A stretch of DNA of 64,000 nucleotides, from the NCBI GenBank assembly GCA_949480205.1, contig CASXXK010000001.1, forward strand, positions 62,001-126,000, read 5' to 3'. This document shows positions 42,326 to 50,928 of the stretch, piece after piece. Both the position numbers and the translations under genes were made by a program. Below the pieces are notes generated by a model. That model saw only the letters and a program-made list of their open reading frames with translations. It made no database searches and was not told where the DNA came from. Positions within the stretch are counted from its first letter, which is position 1, and every line of letters begins with the position of its first letter. This stretch comes from an uncultured Candidatus Saccharibacteria bacterium (GTDB lineage: Bacteria; Patescibacteriota; Saccharimonadia; Saccharimonadales; Saccharimonadaceae).

Positions 42326-44527
42326 CTATTGAGCCTTACGAAGCTGCCACTTTTGCGGGTCCCCACCATTTTTGGCCCAAAGTTGAATATTAGTTTCGTT
42401 ATCGGTGTAGCCACCATAACAGTCCAGGGCTTTGCTTGTATCGCAGGTTGAGATAAACTGGTAAGAGTCATCGCCATTTGAGATGATACGCCAGCGCTGG
42501 TTGCAGTTATTGTTACGATCCCAGATTTGGATATTGGTATTGTTGGCCGTGTAAGAACCGTATAAGTCAAGCGCTCGGCCAGAGGCAGGGTTCACCAAAG
42601 TATAATCATCCGTGGTGGGGTTATAGGTAATTTGCCAAACCTGCGAAGCGCGACCGTGGTAGTCGAAGAGCTGAACATTAGTGCTATTGGCAGTATAACC
42701 ACCATAAACATCAATTGCTTTGTATGGGGCTGACTTCATCAAAATACTATACCGTCCATCTGCTACGACCGGTGTAACCGGAGTAAAAATCCAGCGGTTA
42801 GCGGCGTTGCCAACGTTAGCCCAAAGCTGAATGTTAGCACCATTGACGGCAGAATTATTAGCAATGGAAATACTATAATTGAGCGAACAGGCTGAGACTA
42901 GAGCATACGCATTATTAGATTGTGGAACAATTTTCCACTTTTGTGCGCAAGAAGAATTGCGACTCCATAGCGCAATATTGGCGCCATTTTTAGCATTAGC
43001 GTATTTGACATCTAACGCTTTACCCGTGGCAGGGTTATAAATCGTATAAAAATCAGTTTTACTGTCATATGCAACATACCACTTTTGGTGAGCGCCGCCA
43101 TGATACTGCCAAAGTTCAATATTAGCACCGTCGTAAGTATATTCTTTATAGATTTCGATACTTTGATTCTGATTAAGTCGAGATTGCAGATTGTAAACTC
43201 CGTCAGCTACTGTGCGTCCGGTCTTGAGCACCCATTTTTGTTGGTTGCTGCCAGTGCTGAGCCATAGTTGGACATTGGTACTGGCCTGGTTGACACCAGA
43301 TTGTGCATCTAGAACCATACCTGTCATACAGGCCGATTCGATAATCAGCTGATCGTTTTGTTCGTAAAGCTTCCATTGCTGTGAGCAAGCGGGACCAGTA
43401 GTCCAGAGTTGGATATTTTGTCCATTATTGGCAGCCGCCTTGTTGAGGTCTAGCCGTTTGCCGGTGGCAACGTGGGTGATGTTGTAGTATCCAGTAGTTT
43501 GATCATACTTGAAACTCCATTTCTGGTTTTTGTCGTTGAGGTTGTACTCAGCTAGTTGGACATTGGTACCATCAGTGCTGCCGTTTGCAATACCGAGCGC
43601 CTTGGTATCAGAAACTCCTGAAGCTAAAACATATTCTCCGTCTGGAATCACGATTGGCGTACCAGTAACCGCGGCTTGTGTGCTACCGAACCAATCGGTG
43701 AAGTAAAGATAGAAGTTACGGTTACCATAAGCTGAGCAGCTGTCACCCGTGCCGTAACCTGCCGCAAGGGCTGAAGCATTGGGTTGATATGGAGTGTAAC
43801 GGTAGAGAGCAGCAGTGGCGCGATTTTCGATATAAACTTCGCTGCGGCCGCAAGCTGAACTTGGGTTGTAACCAATGTAGATTCCCTTTTTCTGTTCTGG
43901 ATAGGCAGAATAGCCATTATCTAGCACATCGCGGAAAAGCGCAGCTGCATGGCGGACTTGGTTTTTGAAACCGTAATATTTGGTATCACAAGCCGCGGTA
44001 TCAGGACAACCGTAGCCAGTCGCGGAACGATATTGCTTAGAGTTGGGATAAGTGTCAGTGATGAGACTTTGCTCTTTTTCTAGTAAAACAATCAAAACTT
44101 GGGGGTTAATTCTGTAATCTTGAGCGGCTTGATAAATAATTTCGGCAGCAGTCTGGCCTTCGCCAATTACGGTGCCGTCACCAAATTTCTCTTCCGACAA
44201 ACAAACAAAGTGCCCATTTTCAAAATGCCAGTCAAGATTGGGGTACTGTTTTTTGAGCTCCTCGTACCGAGCGGCGTTTTTATTGTTGCAAGGGTTCTTT
44301 TTGGTGAGAAAAGCTTGGATTTCATCTTTAGTCATGGAATTGTAGTTGCTCATCACGGCGTCGCTAATAATGTTGCCAGGCTTAAAATCGCTCAGCGAAG
44401 CAGCTGAAGATTCATGCATACTGCGCGTAGCCAAGAAAGATAGCGTAGCCACCATACAAAATGCAAAAATCACCAAGACTAGACCACGATACTTGCGCAA
44501 ATCGTCGACTGTACTTTTGATACTCAT
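42326..44527 (-). CDS. membrane-anchored lectin: lysozyme-like domain plus three ricin beta-trefoils
   Basis: 733 residues. An N-terminal membrane helix (GLVLVIFAFCMVATLSFLA) is followed by a roughly 230-residue domain with INPQVLIVLLEKEQSLITDT and GYGCPDTAACDTKYYGF, seen in actinobacterial exported proteins and reminiscent of a lytic-transglycosylase fold. Then come nine repeats ending in QxW-type motifs (NIQLWxxxxxxxQxW), i.e. three ricin-type beta-trefoils of three lobes each. Probable role: binding glycans on the host cell surface. The ATG overlaps the stop of the upstream 195-aa gene by four bases, so they form an operon. Confidence 0.9.
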   Translation of the reverse strand: MSIKSTVDDLRKYRGLVLVIFAFCMVATLSFLATRSMHESSAASLSDFKPGNIISDAVMSNYNSMTKDEIQAFLTKKNPCNNKNAARYEELKKQYPNLDWHFENGHFVCLSEEKFGDGTVIGEGQTAAEIIYQAAQDYRINPQVLIVLLEKEQSLITDTYPNSKQYRSATGYGCPDTAACDTKYYGFKNQVRHAAALFRDVLDNGYSAYPEQKKGIYIGYNPSSACGRSEVYIENRATAALYRYTPYQPNASALAAGYGTGDSCSAYGNRNFYLYFTDWFGSTQAAVTGTPIVIPDGEYVLASGVSDTKALGIANGSTDGTNVQLAEYNLNDKNQKWSFKYDQTTGYYNITHVATGKRLDLNKAAANNGQNIQLWTTGPACSQQWKLYEQNDQLIIESACMTGMVLDAQSGVNQASTNVQLWLSTGSNQQKWVLKTGRTVADGVYNLQSRLNQNQSIEIYKEYTYDGANIELWQYHGGAHQKWYVAYDSKTDFYTIYNPATGKALDVKYANAKNGANIALWSRNSSCAQKWKIVPQSNNAYALVSACSLNYSISIANNSAVNGANIQLWANVGNAANRWIFTPVTPVVADGRYSILMKSAPYKAIDVYGGYTANSTNVQLFDYHGRASQVWQITYNPTTDDYTLVNPASGRALDLYGSYTANNTNIQIWDRNNNCNQRWRIISNGDDSYQFISTCDTSKALDCYGGYTDNETNIQLWAKNGGDPQKWQLRKAQ

Positions 44528-45111
44528 AGCTCCACCTCGTCTATAATTTTACCTTGTTTATTGTCGCCTGAGAGGTTAATTTCGATTTGATACTTACCAC
44601 TTGCGAGATTGGTGACAGGAATTTCGAAAGTATCACAGATTGAAGTAGTGGCATCGGGTGTAGCGCTACGTGAGGCACTATAAACAGTTTGGCCAGCTGA
44701 GTTTTTGAGTGTGACTGTGCAGTAACCCGAAGAGTGGAGGTATTGATCAATCACAGCAACAATTGTCAGCTCACCATCATCAACGCCTTTGCGCGTAAGG
44801 TAGCCAGTGAGGGTTCCTAGCGTGTTAGGATCTTCGCCTTCGTACTGAGTGGTTTTTTCGGGTTCAGCGGAATCTTCGGGCGGAGTGGTCTCCTCTTCCG
44901 GCACGGCAGGATTAGAGTTGTTGGTAGTGGGAGTTTGAGTCGTTGTGGTGGGAGTGGATTTTGGTTCATCATTCGAACGTGGTTTTAGAAAAAGTAATGC
45001 TAAAACCACAGCAGCAGCCATAGCTAAGAAAAAGATAATTACCATCCAGGGTCGACGATATGTCGGTACACGATGGGAGTTTTTGCGTTTTGAAGTTTTT
45101 GTTTTGGACAT
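44524..45111 (-). CDS. membrane-anchored protein with Thr/Pro stalk, 195 aa
   Basis: A basic N-terminus and one membrane helix (VIIFFLAMAAAVVLALLFL) are followed by a low-complexity Thr/Pro/Glu stalk (about 45-95) and a small beta-sandwich-like domain with two cysteines (YCTVTLKNSAGQ...ICDTFEIPV). I do not recognise a family. It is translationally coupled to the lectin protein and probably works with it at the cell surface. An AGGAGA site precedes the ATG and a TTGACT-N16-TAAACT promoter lies immediately upstream. Confidence 0.78.
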   Translation of the reverse strand: MSKTKTSKRKNSHRVPTYRRPWMVIIFFLAMAAAVVLALLFLKPRSNDEPKSTPTTTTQTPTTNNSNPAVPEEETTPPEDSAEPEKTTQYEGEDPNTLGTLTGYLTRKGVDDGELTIVAVIDQYLHSSGYCTVTLKNSAGQTVYSASRSATPDATTSICDTFEIPVTNLASGKYQIEINLSGDNKQGKIIDEVEL

Positions 45112-45159
45112 GACATTTCTCCTAATTTCAGTTTAGCATAAACTTTGTAAGAGTCAACT

Positions 45160-45194
45160 CATTTAGCATCTTAGTTTGTCTAAGATGCTAAATG
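45160..45194. terminator. 15-bp-arm hairpin downstream of the HTH gene
   Basis: CATTTAGCATCTTAG/CTAAGATGCTAAATG with a 5-base loop. It sits between the lexA-like stop and the promoter of the 195-aa gene. No U-run follows, so it may be a terminator or an operator. Confidence 0.55.
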
Positions 45195-45203
45195 AAGCAA
45201 TTA

Positions 45204-45527
45204 TCACAAGTCTAAACCAAGAATTTTTGCAGCTTCATAAAGTGTAGTTCTCTCTTCTGGGGAAGCCGTAATGAGGTTTTGACGAAAAAGTTCGACTGTC
45301 TCGGGATGAGTCAGGTCAATGACTTCAAGCGACCTGGCAGCACCAGGAATTTTCTTAAGCGCACCTTTAGCACAAAGATTGTCAATGTGCTCGGCCACCG
45401 CCGACACCGATGATAAACCCAAAGCCGTCATGATTTCCCGATAGGTTGGCGAAACTCCCCGCGTAGCAGTAAAATCATTAATAAAGTCAATAATAAGCGC
45501 TTGTTTTTTAGTCAATTTAATCGTCAT
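45204..45527 (-). CDS. LexA-like winged-helix protein without peptidase domain
   Basis: 107 residues. The first 70 match the LexA DNA-binding domain: LTKKQALIIDFINDF, SPTYREIMTALGLSSVSAVAEHIDNLCAKGALKK (in part). Helix 3 carries the typical SSVSAVAEHI. The S24 self-cleavage domain is absent, replaced by a short helical tail (SPEERTTLYEAAKILGL), so RecA-induced cleavage cannot work. It may be a repressor controlled in another way. It is divergent from the LCP gene and may regulate it or the adjacent surface operon. Confidence 0.85.
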   Translation of the reverse strand: MTIKLTKKQALIIDFINDFTATRGVSPTYREIMTALGLSSVSAVAEHIDNLCAKGALKKIPGAARSLEVIDLTHPETVELFRQNLITASPEERTTLYEAAKILGLDL

Positions 45528-45579
45528 ATGTTATAATTAATTATAGGTTAAAAGTGGAAATAGGTCAAATAAGGGGTAA

Positions 45580-47385
45580 ATGGGTAGAACAAGTATTGAT
45601 GGATTAGCTGTGCGCTCGTCGGGTTCCAAGCCGGTTTCGGCGGCGAGCTCACGCCGCGTAGTGGGGGATGTTGTGGTGCCAGCTCGCCGCCGAACAGCGC
45701 CGCGCGCCGAACGACACACACGTGATAATACTACAGACGATTCTAGTATACAATCCACATCTCGTTCCAGCGTGGCGCTGGAGGATGACTTTTTGGCTCC
45801 AGTAGAAAGTTTTACTGATGACTCTAATAATTCTTTTGGCGCCATGGACGAGGCGGCCTGGTCGGAGTTGCTAGATGGGTTTGGCGATAGCAATTCTAAG
45901 CGTAGCGATGATTTGGGCTTACAACGCCACAATACAAATACGGAGCAACCCAGTGAACGACGCCGACGTCAAACTCAAAATATTGATGAAACCGAAAAGC
46001 CTCAACCTTCTCGACGCGAGCGCAAAAAGCAAAAGTTGCCCAAAAAACGCCGTTTCAAGATTAAACACCCGATTCTGTTGACTATTATGATAGTACTGGT
46101 CTCTCTAGGTGTGACGGGATTCGTGTGGGGCGACAGCCTGATTTCACGTTTAACGAACGGTAAATCGGGGATTTTTAGTGCGATTGGTGCCATGATTTCC
46201 AATGAGATTCCCTTTGAAACCGATGAACATGGGCGCACTAATGTCCTAGTTTTTGGTACTGAAGGCTACAACATGAGCGGGGCGATGGATTACGTCGATC
46301 GTGACGACGCTGATGGTGTGCACGATGGCGCGAATTTGACCGATTCAATCATGGTAATTAGTTTCGATCAAGAAACTCAAGATGTAGCAATGATTAGTAT
46401 TCCGCGCGACCTCAAAGTCTCCATGGCTTGTTCGGTTGGGAAAATTAATGAAGTCTACTGGTGTCACAACCGCAATGGTGACGATGAAGAGGCTGGGGCA
46501 TTGGCGCTAGCTACTCAGTTAAGTGAAGTCCTAGGTATAGAATTTCAATATTGGGCGCATGTAAACTGGGGCGCGTTGGCAGATATTATTGACACAATTG
46601 GTGGCATAACCGTAACTTTGAATGAAGATATTAACGACAAGTATTATACTGGTACCGTTATTGAGGCTGGCGTCCCCACGCGTCTGACCGGCCTACAGGC
46701 TGTCGCCTTAGCGCGGGCACGCCACGGAACTTTGGGTGGTGACTTTACTCGTGGCAATTCACAACAAAAAATCATGGAAGGCATTGTCAATGAGCTAACC
46801 ACCAATGGCGTCAATCTCACTGAAGCCTTTAGCCTGATGAACATTTTGGGAGACAACTTCCGTTCAAATTTCTCCACCGACAATATTAAAGCTGGAGTAA
46901 AAATGATATCTGCGTTTAATCCAACGCTAATGCGTAATATCCTGCTAGTAGATTATATTAATAATGTTTACTATATGACAACTGCAACGATTAACGGAAT
47001 TTCTTATGTAGTACCACAAGCTGGAGCGGGCAACTATACCGCCATTCATCAATATATGGACCAAATTCTTAGCAGTAATCCAGCCGTACGTGAAGGGGCC
47101 CAAGTTGCAGTATATAATGGCACTGAAACGACTGGAGTGGCAGCTGGTGAGCAGGGCAAGCTTGAAGCGGATGGCTTTGTGGTGAGCGGCATCGGTGATA
47201 CCGATACTGGTAGTTGTGCCGAAAAATACTGCGTATATGCCCTGACCGACAACATGCCAGCTACCCAGGCAGCACTGGCAGAGCGTTACGGAGTGGAAAT
47301 TCGGTCAGCATCGGAGCTACCAGCAGATATTTATCCTGGCGTAGCTAACTTTGTGGTAGTAGTCGGGCAAGCCGAGACAGAATAA
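45580..47385 (+). CDS. LytR-CpsA-Psr (LCP) family glycan ligase
   Basis: 601 residues. A long disordered, Arg/Ser-rich cytoplasmic N-terminus (about 1-155) precedes one membrane helix (ILLTIMIVLVSLGVTGFVWG). The LCP domain has TNVLVFGTEG, GANLTDSIMVISFDQ, VAMISIPRDLKVSM and LARARHGTLGGDFTRGNSQQKIM (in part), including the arginines that bind polyprenyl pyrophosphate. A LytR C-terminal domain follows (VAVYNGTETTGVAAG onward). LCP enzymes attach surface glycans to the cell wall, fitting the glycan cluster upstream. Cassette 6 follows on the opposite strand. Confidence 0.95.
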   Translation: MGRTSIDGLAVRSSGSKPVSAASSRRVVGDVVVPARRRTAPRAERHTRDNTTDDSSIQSTSRSSVALEDDFLAPVESFTDDSNNSFGAMDEAAWSELLDGFGDSNSKRSDDLGLQRHNTNTEQPSERRRRQTQNIDETEKPQPSRRERKKQKLPKKRRFKIKHPILLTIMIVLVSLGVTGFVWGDSLISRLTNGKSGIFSAIGAMISNEIPFETDEHGRTNVLVFGTEGYNMSGAMDYVDRDDADGVHDGANLTDSIMVISFDQETQDVAMISIPRDLKVSMACSVGKINEVYWCHNRNGDDEEAGALALATQLSEVLGIEFQYWAHVNWGALADIIDTIGGITVTLNEDINDKYYTGTVIEAGVPTRLTGLQAVALARARHGTLGGDFTRGNSQQKIMEGIVNELTTNGVNLTEAFSLMNILGDNFRSNFSTDNIKAGVKMISAFNPTLMRNILLVDYINNVYYMTTATINGISYVVPQAGAGNYTAIHQYMDQILSSNPAVREGAQVAVYNGTETTGVAAGEQGKLEADGFVVSGIGDTDTGSCAEKYCVYALTDNMPATQAALAERYGVEIRSASELPADIYPGVANFVVVVGQAETE

Positions 47386-47425
47386 TAGACTTACTTTGCA
47401 TTTTGCTTAGTTCTTCACTCATCTC

Positions 47426-47643
47426 CTACATGTCTAATACAGCACTAAGGCAGCGGAGGGGGAAAGCATACCAGCGACCATATGGTCCAGCGGAGGGGTT
47501 GAGTTCAGTGCCGACAAATTCGAAACTGTATGCATAAGCAACGTTGGCTCCGCGTGAAGACCAGAGATCACTATATTGCCCGGCAACCTTAAAAGTATTA
47601 TCATTGTTCCCTCTGGGTAGTTCGATCCACCCGCTGCGCACGA
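47426..47643 (-). repeat. variable lectin-fold cassette 6 (silent copy, intact end)
   Basis: On the minus strand the 5' box (47630-47643) is read VRSG. The 57-residue core contains DLWSSRGANVAYAYSFEF and NPSAGPYGRWYA; the 3' box differs by one base (TGCTG for TACTG) and encodes FPLRCLSAVLDM then TAG. No start codon, promoter or ribosome-binding site. It lies between the convergent LCP and jag genes. Confidence 0.72.
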
Positions 47644-47696
47644 GAAAACTGATTTATTAACTATAAAAAACACCAGAATAACAGATATGAAAATAA

Positions 47697-47727
47697 TTTG
47701 AACTAGTAACGGCGTTACTAGTTCAAA
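47697..47727. terminator. palindrome downstream of jag
   Basis: TTTGAACTAGTAACG/CGTTACTAGTTCAAA arms around a single G. It probably ends the jag operon on the minus strand. Confidence 0.7.
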
Positions 47728-47746
47728 TAAATTCCTGCAACGTTCC

Positions 47747-48217
47747 CTATTCGTTGCCTAGAGAAATTTTCTCAATAATCAATTGACGCTCGCGCCCCTC
47801 ACCTTCGGAATGCGTATCAATGTCAGAATAATCTTGAGCAACTTTGTGGACGATACGACGGTCGGCAGCGTTAAGATTGAGCCGACGGGGCTGGCCAGTT
47901 TGGCGCACCTCACGGATCCACTCTTCAGCCTGCTCCGCGATGCGTTCGGCGCGTTGACGTTTGTAGTCGGCTACGTCCACATTGACCCGCGTGAGCTCAG
48001 CTTCCCTACTGGTAAGAGCCATTGAGACAATATGCTGCAAAGCGCGAAGATTATTCGCCTCGCGTCCGATTAGAAGCGAGTTCATACTGGTAGATGGAAT
48101 GGCCAGCTGAATCACCTCATCGTCAACTGTAGAATCAACAGCAACATTCACTCCAAAAAATGACAATAAGTCCTCGAGGTACTTGGTGGCAAAACGAATT
48201 GATTCATCTTTATTCAT
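47747..48217 (-). CDS. jag: Jag/KhpB-like RNA-binding protein (KH-R3H)
   Basis: 156 residues. A KH-like domain with SLLIGREANNLRALQHIVSMAL and a C-terminal R3H domain (NAADRRIVHKVAQDY...RERQLIIEK). The N-terminal Jag-N domain is absent. The KhpB/Jag family binds RNA and influences cell division and membrane protein production. It follows yidC by nine bases, the standard arrangement near oriC. Confidence 0.94.
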   Translation of the reverse strand: MNKDESIRFATKYLEDLLSFFGVNVAVDSTVDDEVIQLAIPSTSMNSLLIGREANNLRALQHIVSMALTSREAELTRVNVDVADYKRQRAERIAEQAEEWIREVRQTGQPRRLNLNAADRRIVHKVAQDYSDIDTHSEGEGRERQLIIEKISLGNE

Positions 48218-48226
48218 AATAAACTC

Positions 48227-49294
48227 CTATTTATGACCTTTCTTATGCCCACGTTTTTTACTCTTGGCGGTAATACGGGTAACTTTAGCCCCGCCAGCTT
48301 CCTTAACAACTTTGCCTTCTTCAATTTTATTGAGCTCGCGAATGACTCGCTTATCGGCAGCAACTTCCATTTCGTTTTCACTACGCGAAAGGACGAACTT
48401 TTGTTGAACGCCGGTCATAATATTACTAATGAGATAGTAGAATACCAAAGCACCTGGAAGATTAATCATAATAAGCAACATCATAATTGGCATCATTTTG
48501 GACATTTGGCCCGACATAATAGTGTTGAGTTCGGTCTGATCTGGCTCTTTGCCGTCAGCAGCTTCGCGCATAATCTGACGGAAGGTTTTTGACTTTTGTG
48601 ACTTTTTAGAGGGTAGCTGCTGACGAGAAATCCAATACTGAGTAAAGGCCGAAGCGATAGCAAAGACCATCATAATTAGTGCGCTAACAGACGTAAATCC
48701 AGGGCGCACGCCGAGATCGACAATATTGAAGAGCTTTGGCTGAAAATCATAGGTAGTGGCTGAGGTGTCGGAGATTTTTTGGCTCTTTTGCTCATCACTT
48801 AAACTACCGTCATCACGAATATTTTGCAAAGTTTGTTGATAAGATAGATATGGCTGTTGCAGGGCAATCACCTCGCTGACTTTATCAATTTGAGCCACAA
48901 AAGGATAAGCCCGCTTCTCGAGATTATCCGCCGGCGTTGGTTGCACCATGACGCGCACTGCCGTATAGAGTGCAATAAAAATTGGCAATTGGATAATCAA
49001 AGTTAACATCGAGCGAAATGGCTTGATGTTGTTGCGCTTATAGAGATCCATCATCTGGAGTGACTCAAGCTGACGGTTGCCATTGCAATTCTTTTTGATC
49101 TCAGCAAGTTCGGGCTGAATCTTGCGCATCAGACGAGTCTGGTGCAGTTGGCGCTTGATTAGTGGCCAACAACAAATTTTTACTAAAACTGTGAATAAAA
49201 TAATTGCAAGACCAAAGTCGCCCACAAACCCGTAAATCACAAACAAAATGTTCGTAATTGGTCGCACAATCACCATGTCAATTAACGAAAACAT
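48227..49294 (-). CDS. yidC: membrane protein insertase YidC
   Basis: 355 residues, the short Gram-positive-like form without the large periplasmic domain. The core helices begin GFVGDFGLAIILFTVLVKI, with the cytoplasmic hairpin KRQLHQTRLMRKIQPELAEIKK (in part) and the conserved ALYTAVRV. A long insert (about 120-190) lies between helices 2 and 3, and the C-terminus is basic (KSKKRGHKKGHK). It inserts membrane proteins alone or with SecYEG. A TATAAT box ends six bases before the ATG, so yidC has its own leaderless promoter. Confidence 0.96.
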   Translation of the reverse strand: MFSLIDMVIVRPITNILFVIYGFVGDFGLAIILFTVLVKICCWPLIKRQLHQTRLMRKIQPELAEIKKNCNGNRQLESLQMMDLYKRNNIKPFRSMLTLIIQLPIFIALYTAVRVMVQPTPADNLEKRAYPFVAQIDKVSEVIALQQPYLSYQQTLQNIRDDGSLSDEQKSQKISDTSATTYDFQPKLFNIVDLGVRPGFTSVSALIMMVFAIASAFTQYWISRQQLPSKKSQKSKTFRQIMREAADGKEPDQTELNTIMSGQMSKMMPIMMLLIMINLPGALVFYYLISNIMTGVQQKFVLSRSENEMEVAADKRVIRELNKIEEGKVVKEAGGAKVTRITAKSKKRGHKKGHK

Positions 49295-49319
49295 AGTACT
49301 ATTATAGCATACTTAACGT

Positions 49320-49425
49320 TATATAGAGGAAACATCTCTATTACTCATCCGGTGAGCCTCTGCTCATCTAAAGAATCGCACCCGGCTCAGCCGAGAAACG
49401 ATTCGCAACAGAGATATTCCCTCCA
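49320..49425. repeat. hairpin-rich gap between yidC and the acyltransferase gene
   Basis: Small hairpins ATAGAG/CTCTAT, CTCA-TCCGG-TGAG and GAATCG/CGATTC enclosing CGGCT/AGCCG occupy this gap. The yidC promoter reads away from it. Likely a terminator of the acyltransferase-side transcript or a repeat remnant. Confidence 0.4.
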
Positions 49426-49431
49426 TATGCC

Positions 49432-50550
49432 CTATAAGATATTCTTTATTAGTGGAAGTTTCTTAACAAGAACTGTGACACCGAGACTAAGCCCTGTCAC
49501 CACTATGGTATAGATAATTACCCCGCAAAATGTGACTATAAAAGGCATGCTGGACAGAGGGCTAGTATATTGCATAATAAATCCATTGAACCATGTAGTA
49601 AGAGCGTAGATAATCAACATATGGACAAGATAAATACCAAGGGTATTGCGCGAGATGGTACGAAAAACGATATTATCTTTGCGCCAATTGAGACAAAGCA
49701 GAAAGATCGACAGTGTAGCGATAAGGGCAAAAATCGTGTCATAACCATACCAAATATTGTCCCAGATGCGACCAGAGGCTTTAGAATACATGTAGCCGAG
49801 ACCAAACAACCCAATCCAGCCAACCACCAAGCCGGTAATCGCAGCTAAGTTGCGTGTTCTTTTGGCAATATTCTGAATCTTATCCATATAATACGCTGCC
49901 ACGCCACCTAAACAGAAATAGACAAAAGTATAACCGTACATGCCCCGGAAGGGGTTAAAAATATTAAGGAAGTTAGTCTCAGCATAAACAATTCCCTGGT
50001 GGGCGATGAAGTTGGAATACAGAGTCAGGATATTATTAAGTAAAGTGTTACCAAAGGTAATAACGGCACAGATGATCGTGAAGTAGAGAAAGACCTGGCG
50101 ATGATGATCATAAACCACTTTAAGCAATGGGAAGAAAATATAAAGGCAAACCAAAGCACCTAGATACCAGAGATGTGTGACGCCGTACTTGAGCGAAGAG
50201 ATTGTTGCCGCTAAGCCACTAGTGACTAGTTGGTCACGGTGAAGCAGAACCAAAAAAGCAAGTGTAGCGGCATACCAAAAGACCGCAACCAGAACAAAAT
50301 GGACAATTTTGCGTAGGTGTTTTTTGAAATCGAATGGCCGGCTAAGCAGAAGATAGCCATTAGCAAAGAAAAATAGCGGCACACAGACTGCTGTGATCGA
50401 GCGAAAAGCGTAGTGCAAGTAAAATCCTGTCCCAGCAGAATCTAAAGTAGAATTAGCAATATGCGCCGTGCAGTGACATAAAACTACCGCAACAATCGCA
50501 ATCGTTTCCAAGAGATCGATCCAGGCGATACGAGTCTTGGCGGGTTTCAT
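49432..50550 (-). CDS. acyltransferase-3 family membrane protein
   Basis: 372 residues with about ten membrane helices. The family signatures are IAWIDLLETIAIVAVVLCHC with the catalytic-type His near the N-terminus, and FFANGYLLLSRPF. It probably O-acetylates a surface glycan, as OatA-type enzymes do. Its ATG overlaps the rnpA stop by four bases, so it is translated with rnpA. Insertion of such a gene between rnpA and yidC, normally adjacent, is unusual. Confidence 0.9.
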   Translation of the reverse strand: MKPAKTRIAWIDLLETIAIVAVVLCHCTAHIANSTLDSAGTGFYLHYAFRSITAVCVPLFFFANGYLLLSRPFDFKKHLRKIVHFVLVAVFWYAATLAFLVLLHRDQLVTSGLAATISSLKYGVTHLWYLGALVCLYIFFPLLKVVYDHHRQVFLYFTIICAVITFGNTLLNNILTLYSNFIAHQGIVYAETNFLNIFNPFRGMYGYTFVYFCLGGVAAYYMDKIQNIAKRTRNLAAITGLVVGWIGLFGLGYMYSKASGRIWDNIWYGYDTIFALIATLSIFLLCLNWRKDNIVFRTISRNTLGIYLVHMLIIYALTTWFNGFIMQYTSPLSSMPFIVTFCGVIIYTIVVTGLSLGVTVLVKKLPLIKNIL

Positions 50551-50888
50551 TGCGTAAGACTCCGTTCAAGTAGCTCATGAATTGTACGGCGAAGCTCAAG
50601 GAATGGCATTGTTGCGATAGATTTATTAAAAATCACAAAAAGACAGTCTTGCCGAGCGGTAAACTCCGGGAGCTCTAATCGAACCGCTTCATAAACCCGA
50701 CGCCGAATACGGTTACGCCCCACGGCAGACTTGAGTACCTTCTTGGAAACCACTACGCCAAAGCGTTGACGATTATGAGTGTTGGGAGCATAAACCAATG
50801 ACAAAATCGGCGTACGAATAGTTTTTCCCTTCTGATAAACATAGCGCACGCCTCCACGAGAATGGAAGCGGAATTTTTGAGAAATCAT
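50547..50888 (-). CDS. rnpA: ribonuclease P protein component
   Basis: 113 residues, normal length. RnpA signatures: RFGVVVSKKVLKSAVGRNRIRRRVYEAVR (in part), the RNR motif at about 60. It assists the RNase P RNA in maturing tRNA 5' ends. A TATAAT box ends six bases before the ATG, so it has its own leaderless promoter downstream of the rpmH terminator. The RNase P RNA gene was not found in this window. Confidence 0.95.
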   Translation of the reverse strand: MISQKFRFHSRGGVRYVYQKGKTIRTPILSLVYAPNTHNRQRFGVVVSKKVLKSAVGRNRIRRRVYEAVRLELPEFTARQDCLFVIFNKSIATMPFLELRRTIHELLERSLTQ

Positions 50889-50905
50889 AATATTATTATA
50901 GCAAA

Positions 50906-50925
50906 TTAGCCCGCGAACGGGCTAA
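50906..50925 (-). terminator. terminator between rpmH and rnpA
   Basis: TTAGCCCG-CGAA-CGGGCTAA stem-loop, followed by TTTGCTATAAT on the minus strand. The -10 of rnpA immediately follows. Confidence 0.75.
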
Positions 50926-50928
50926 TCT

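Noticed and set aside
16968-47643. Diversity-generating retroelement as the source of the variable cassettes
   Set aside because: No reverse transcriptase or template repeat is in the window, and cores differ by indels and at all bases, not only at adenines. It could still lie elsewhere, but gene conversion fits better.
49320-49425. Insertion-sequence remnant between yidC and the acyltransferase gene
   Set aside because: Only small hairpins are present, with no terminal repeats of IS type and no transposase fragment.
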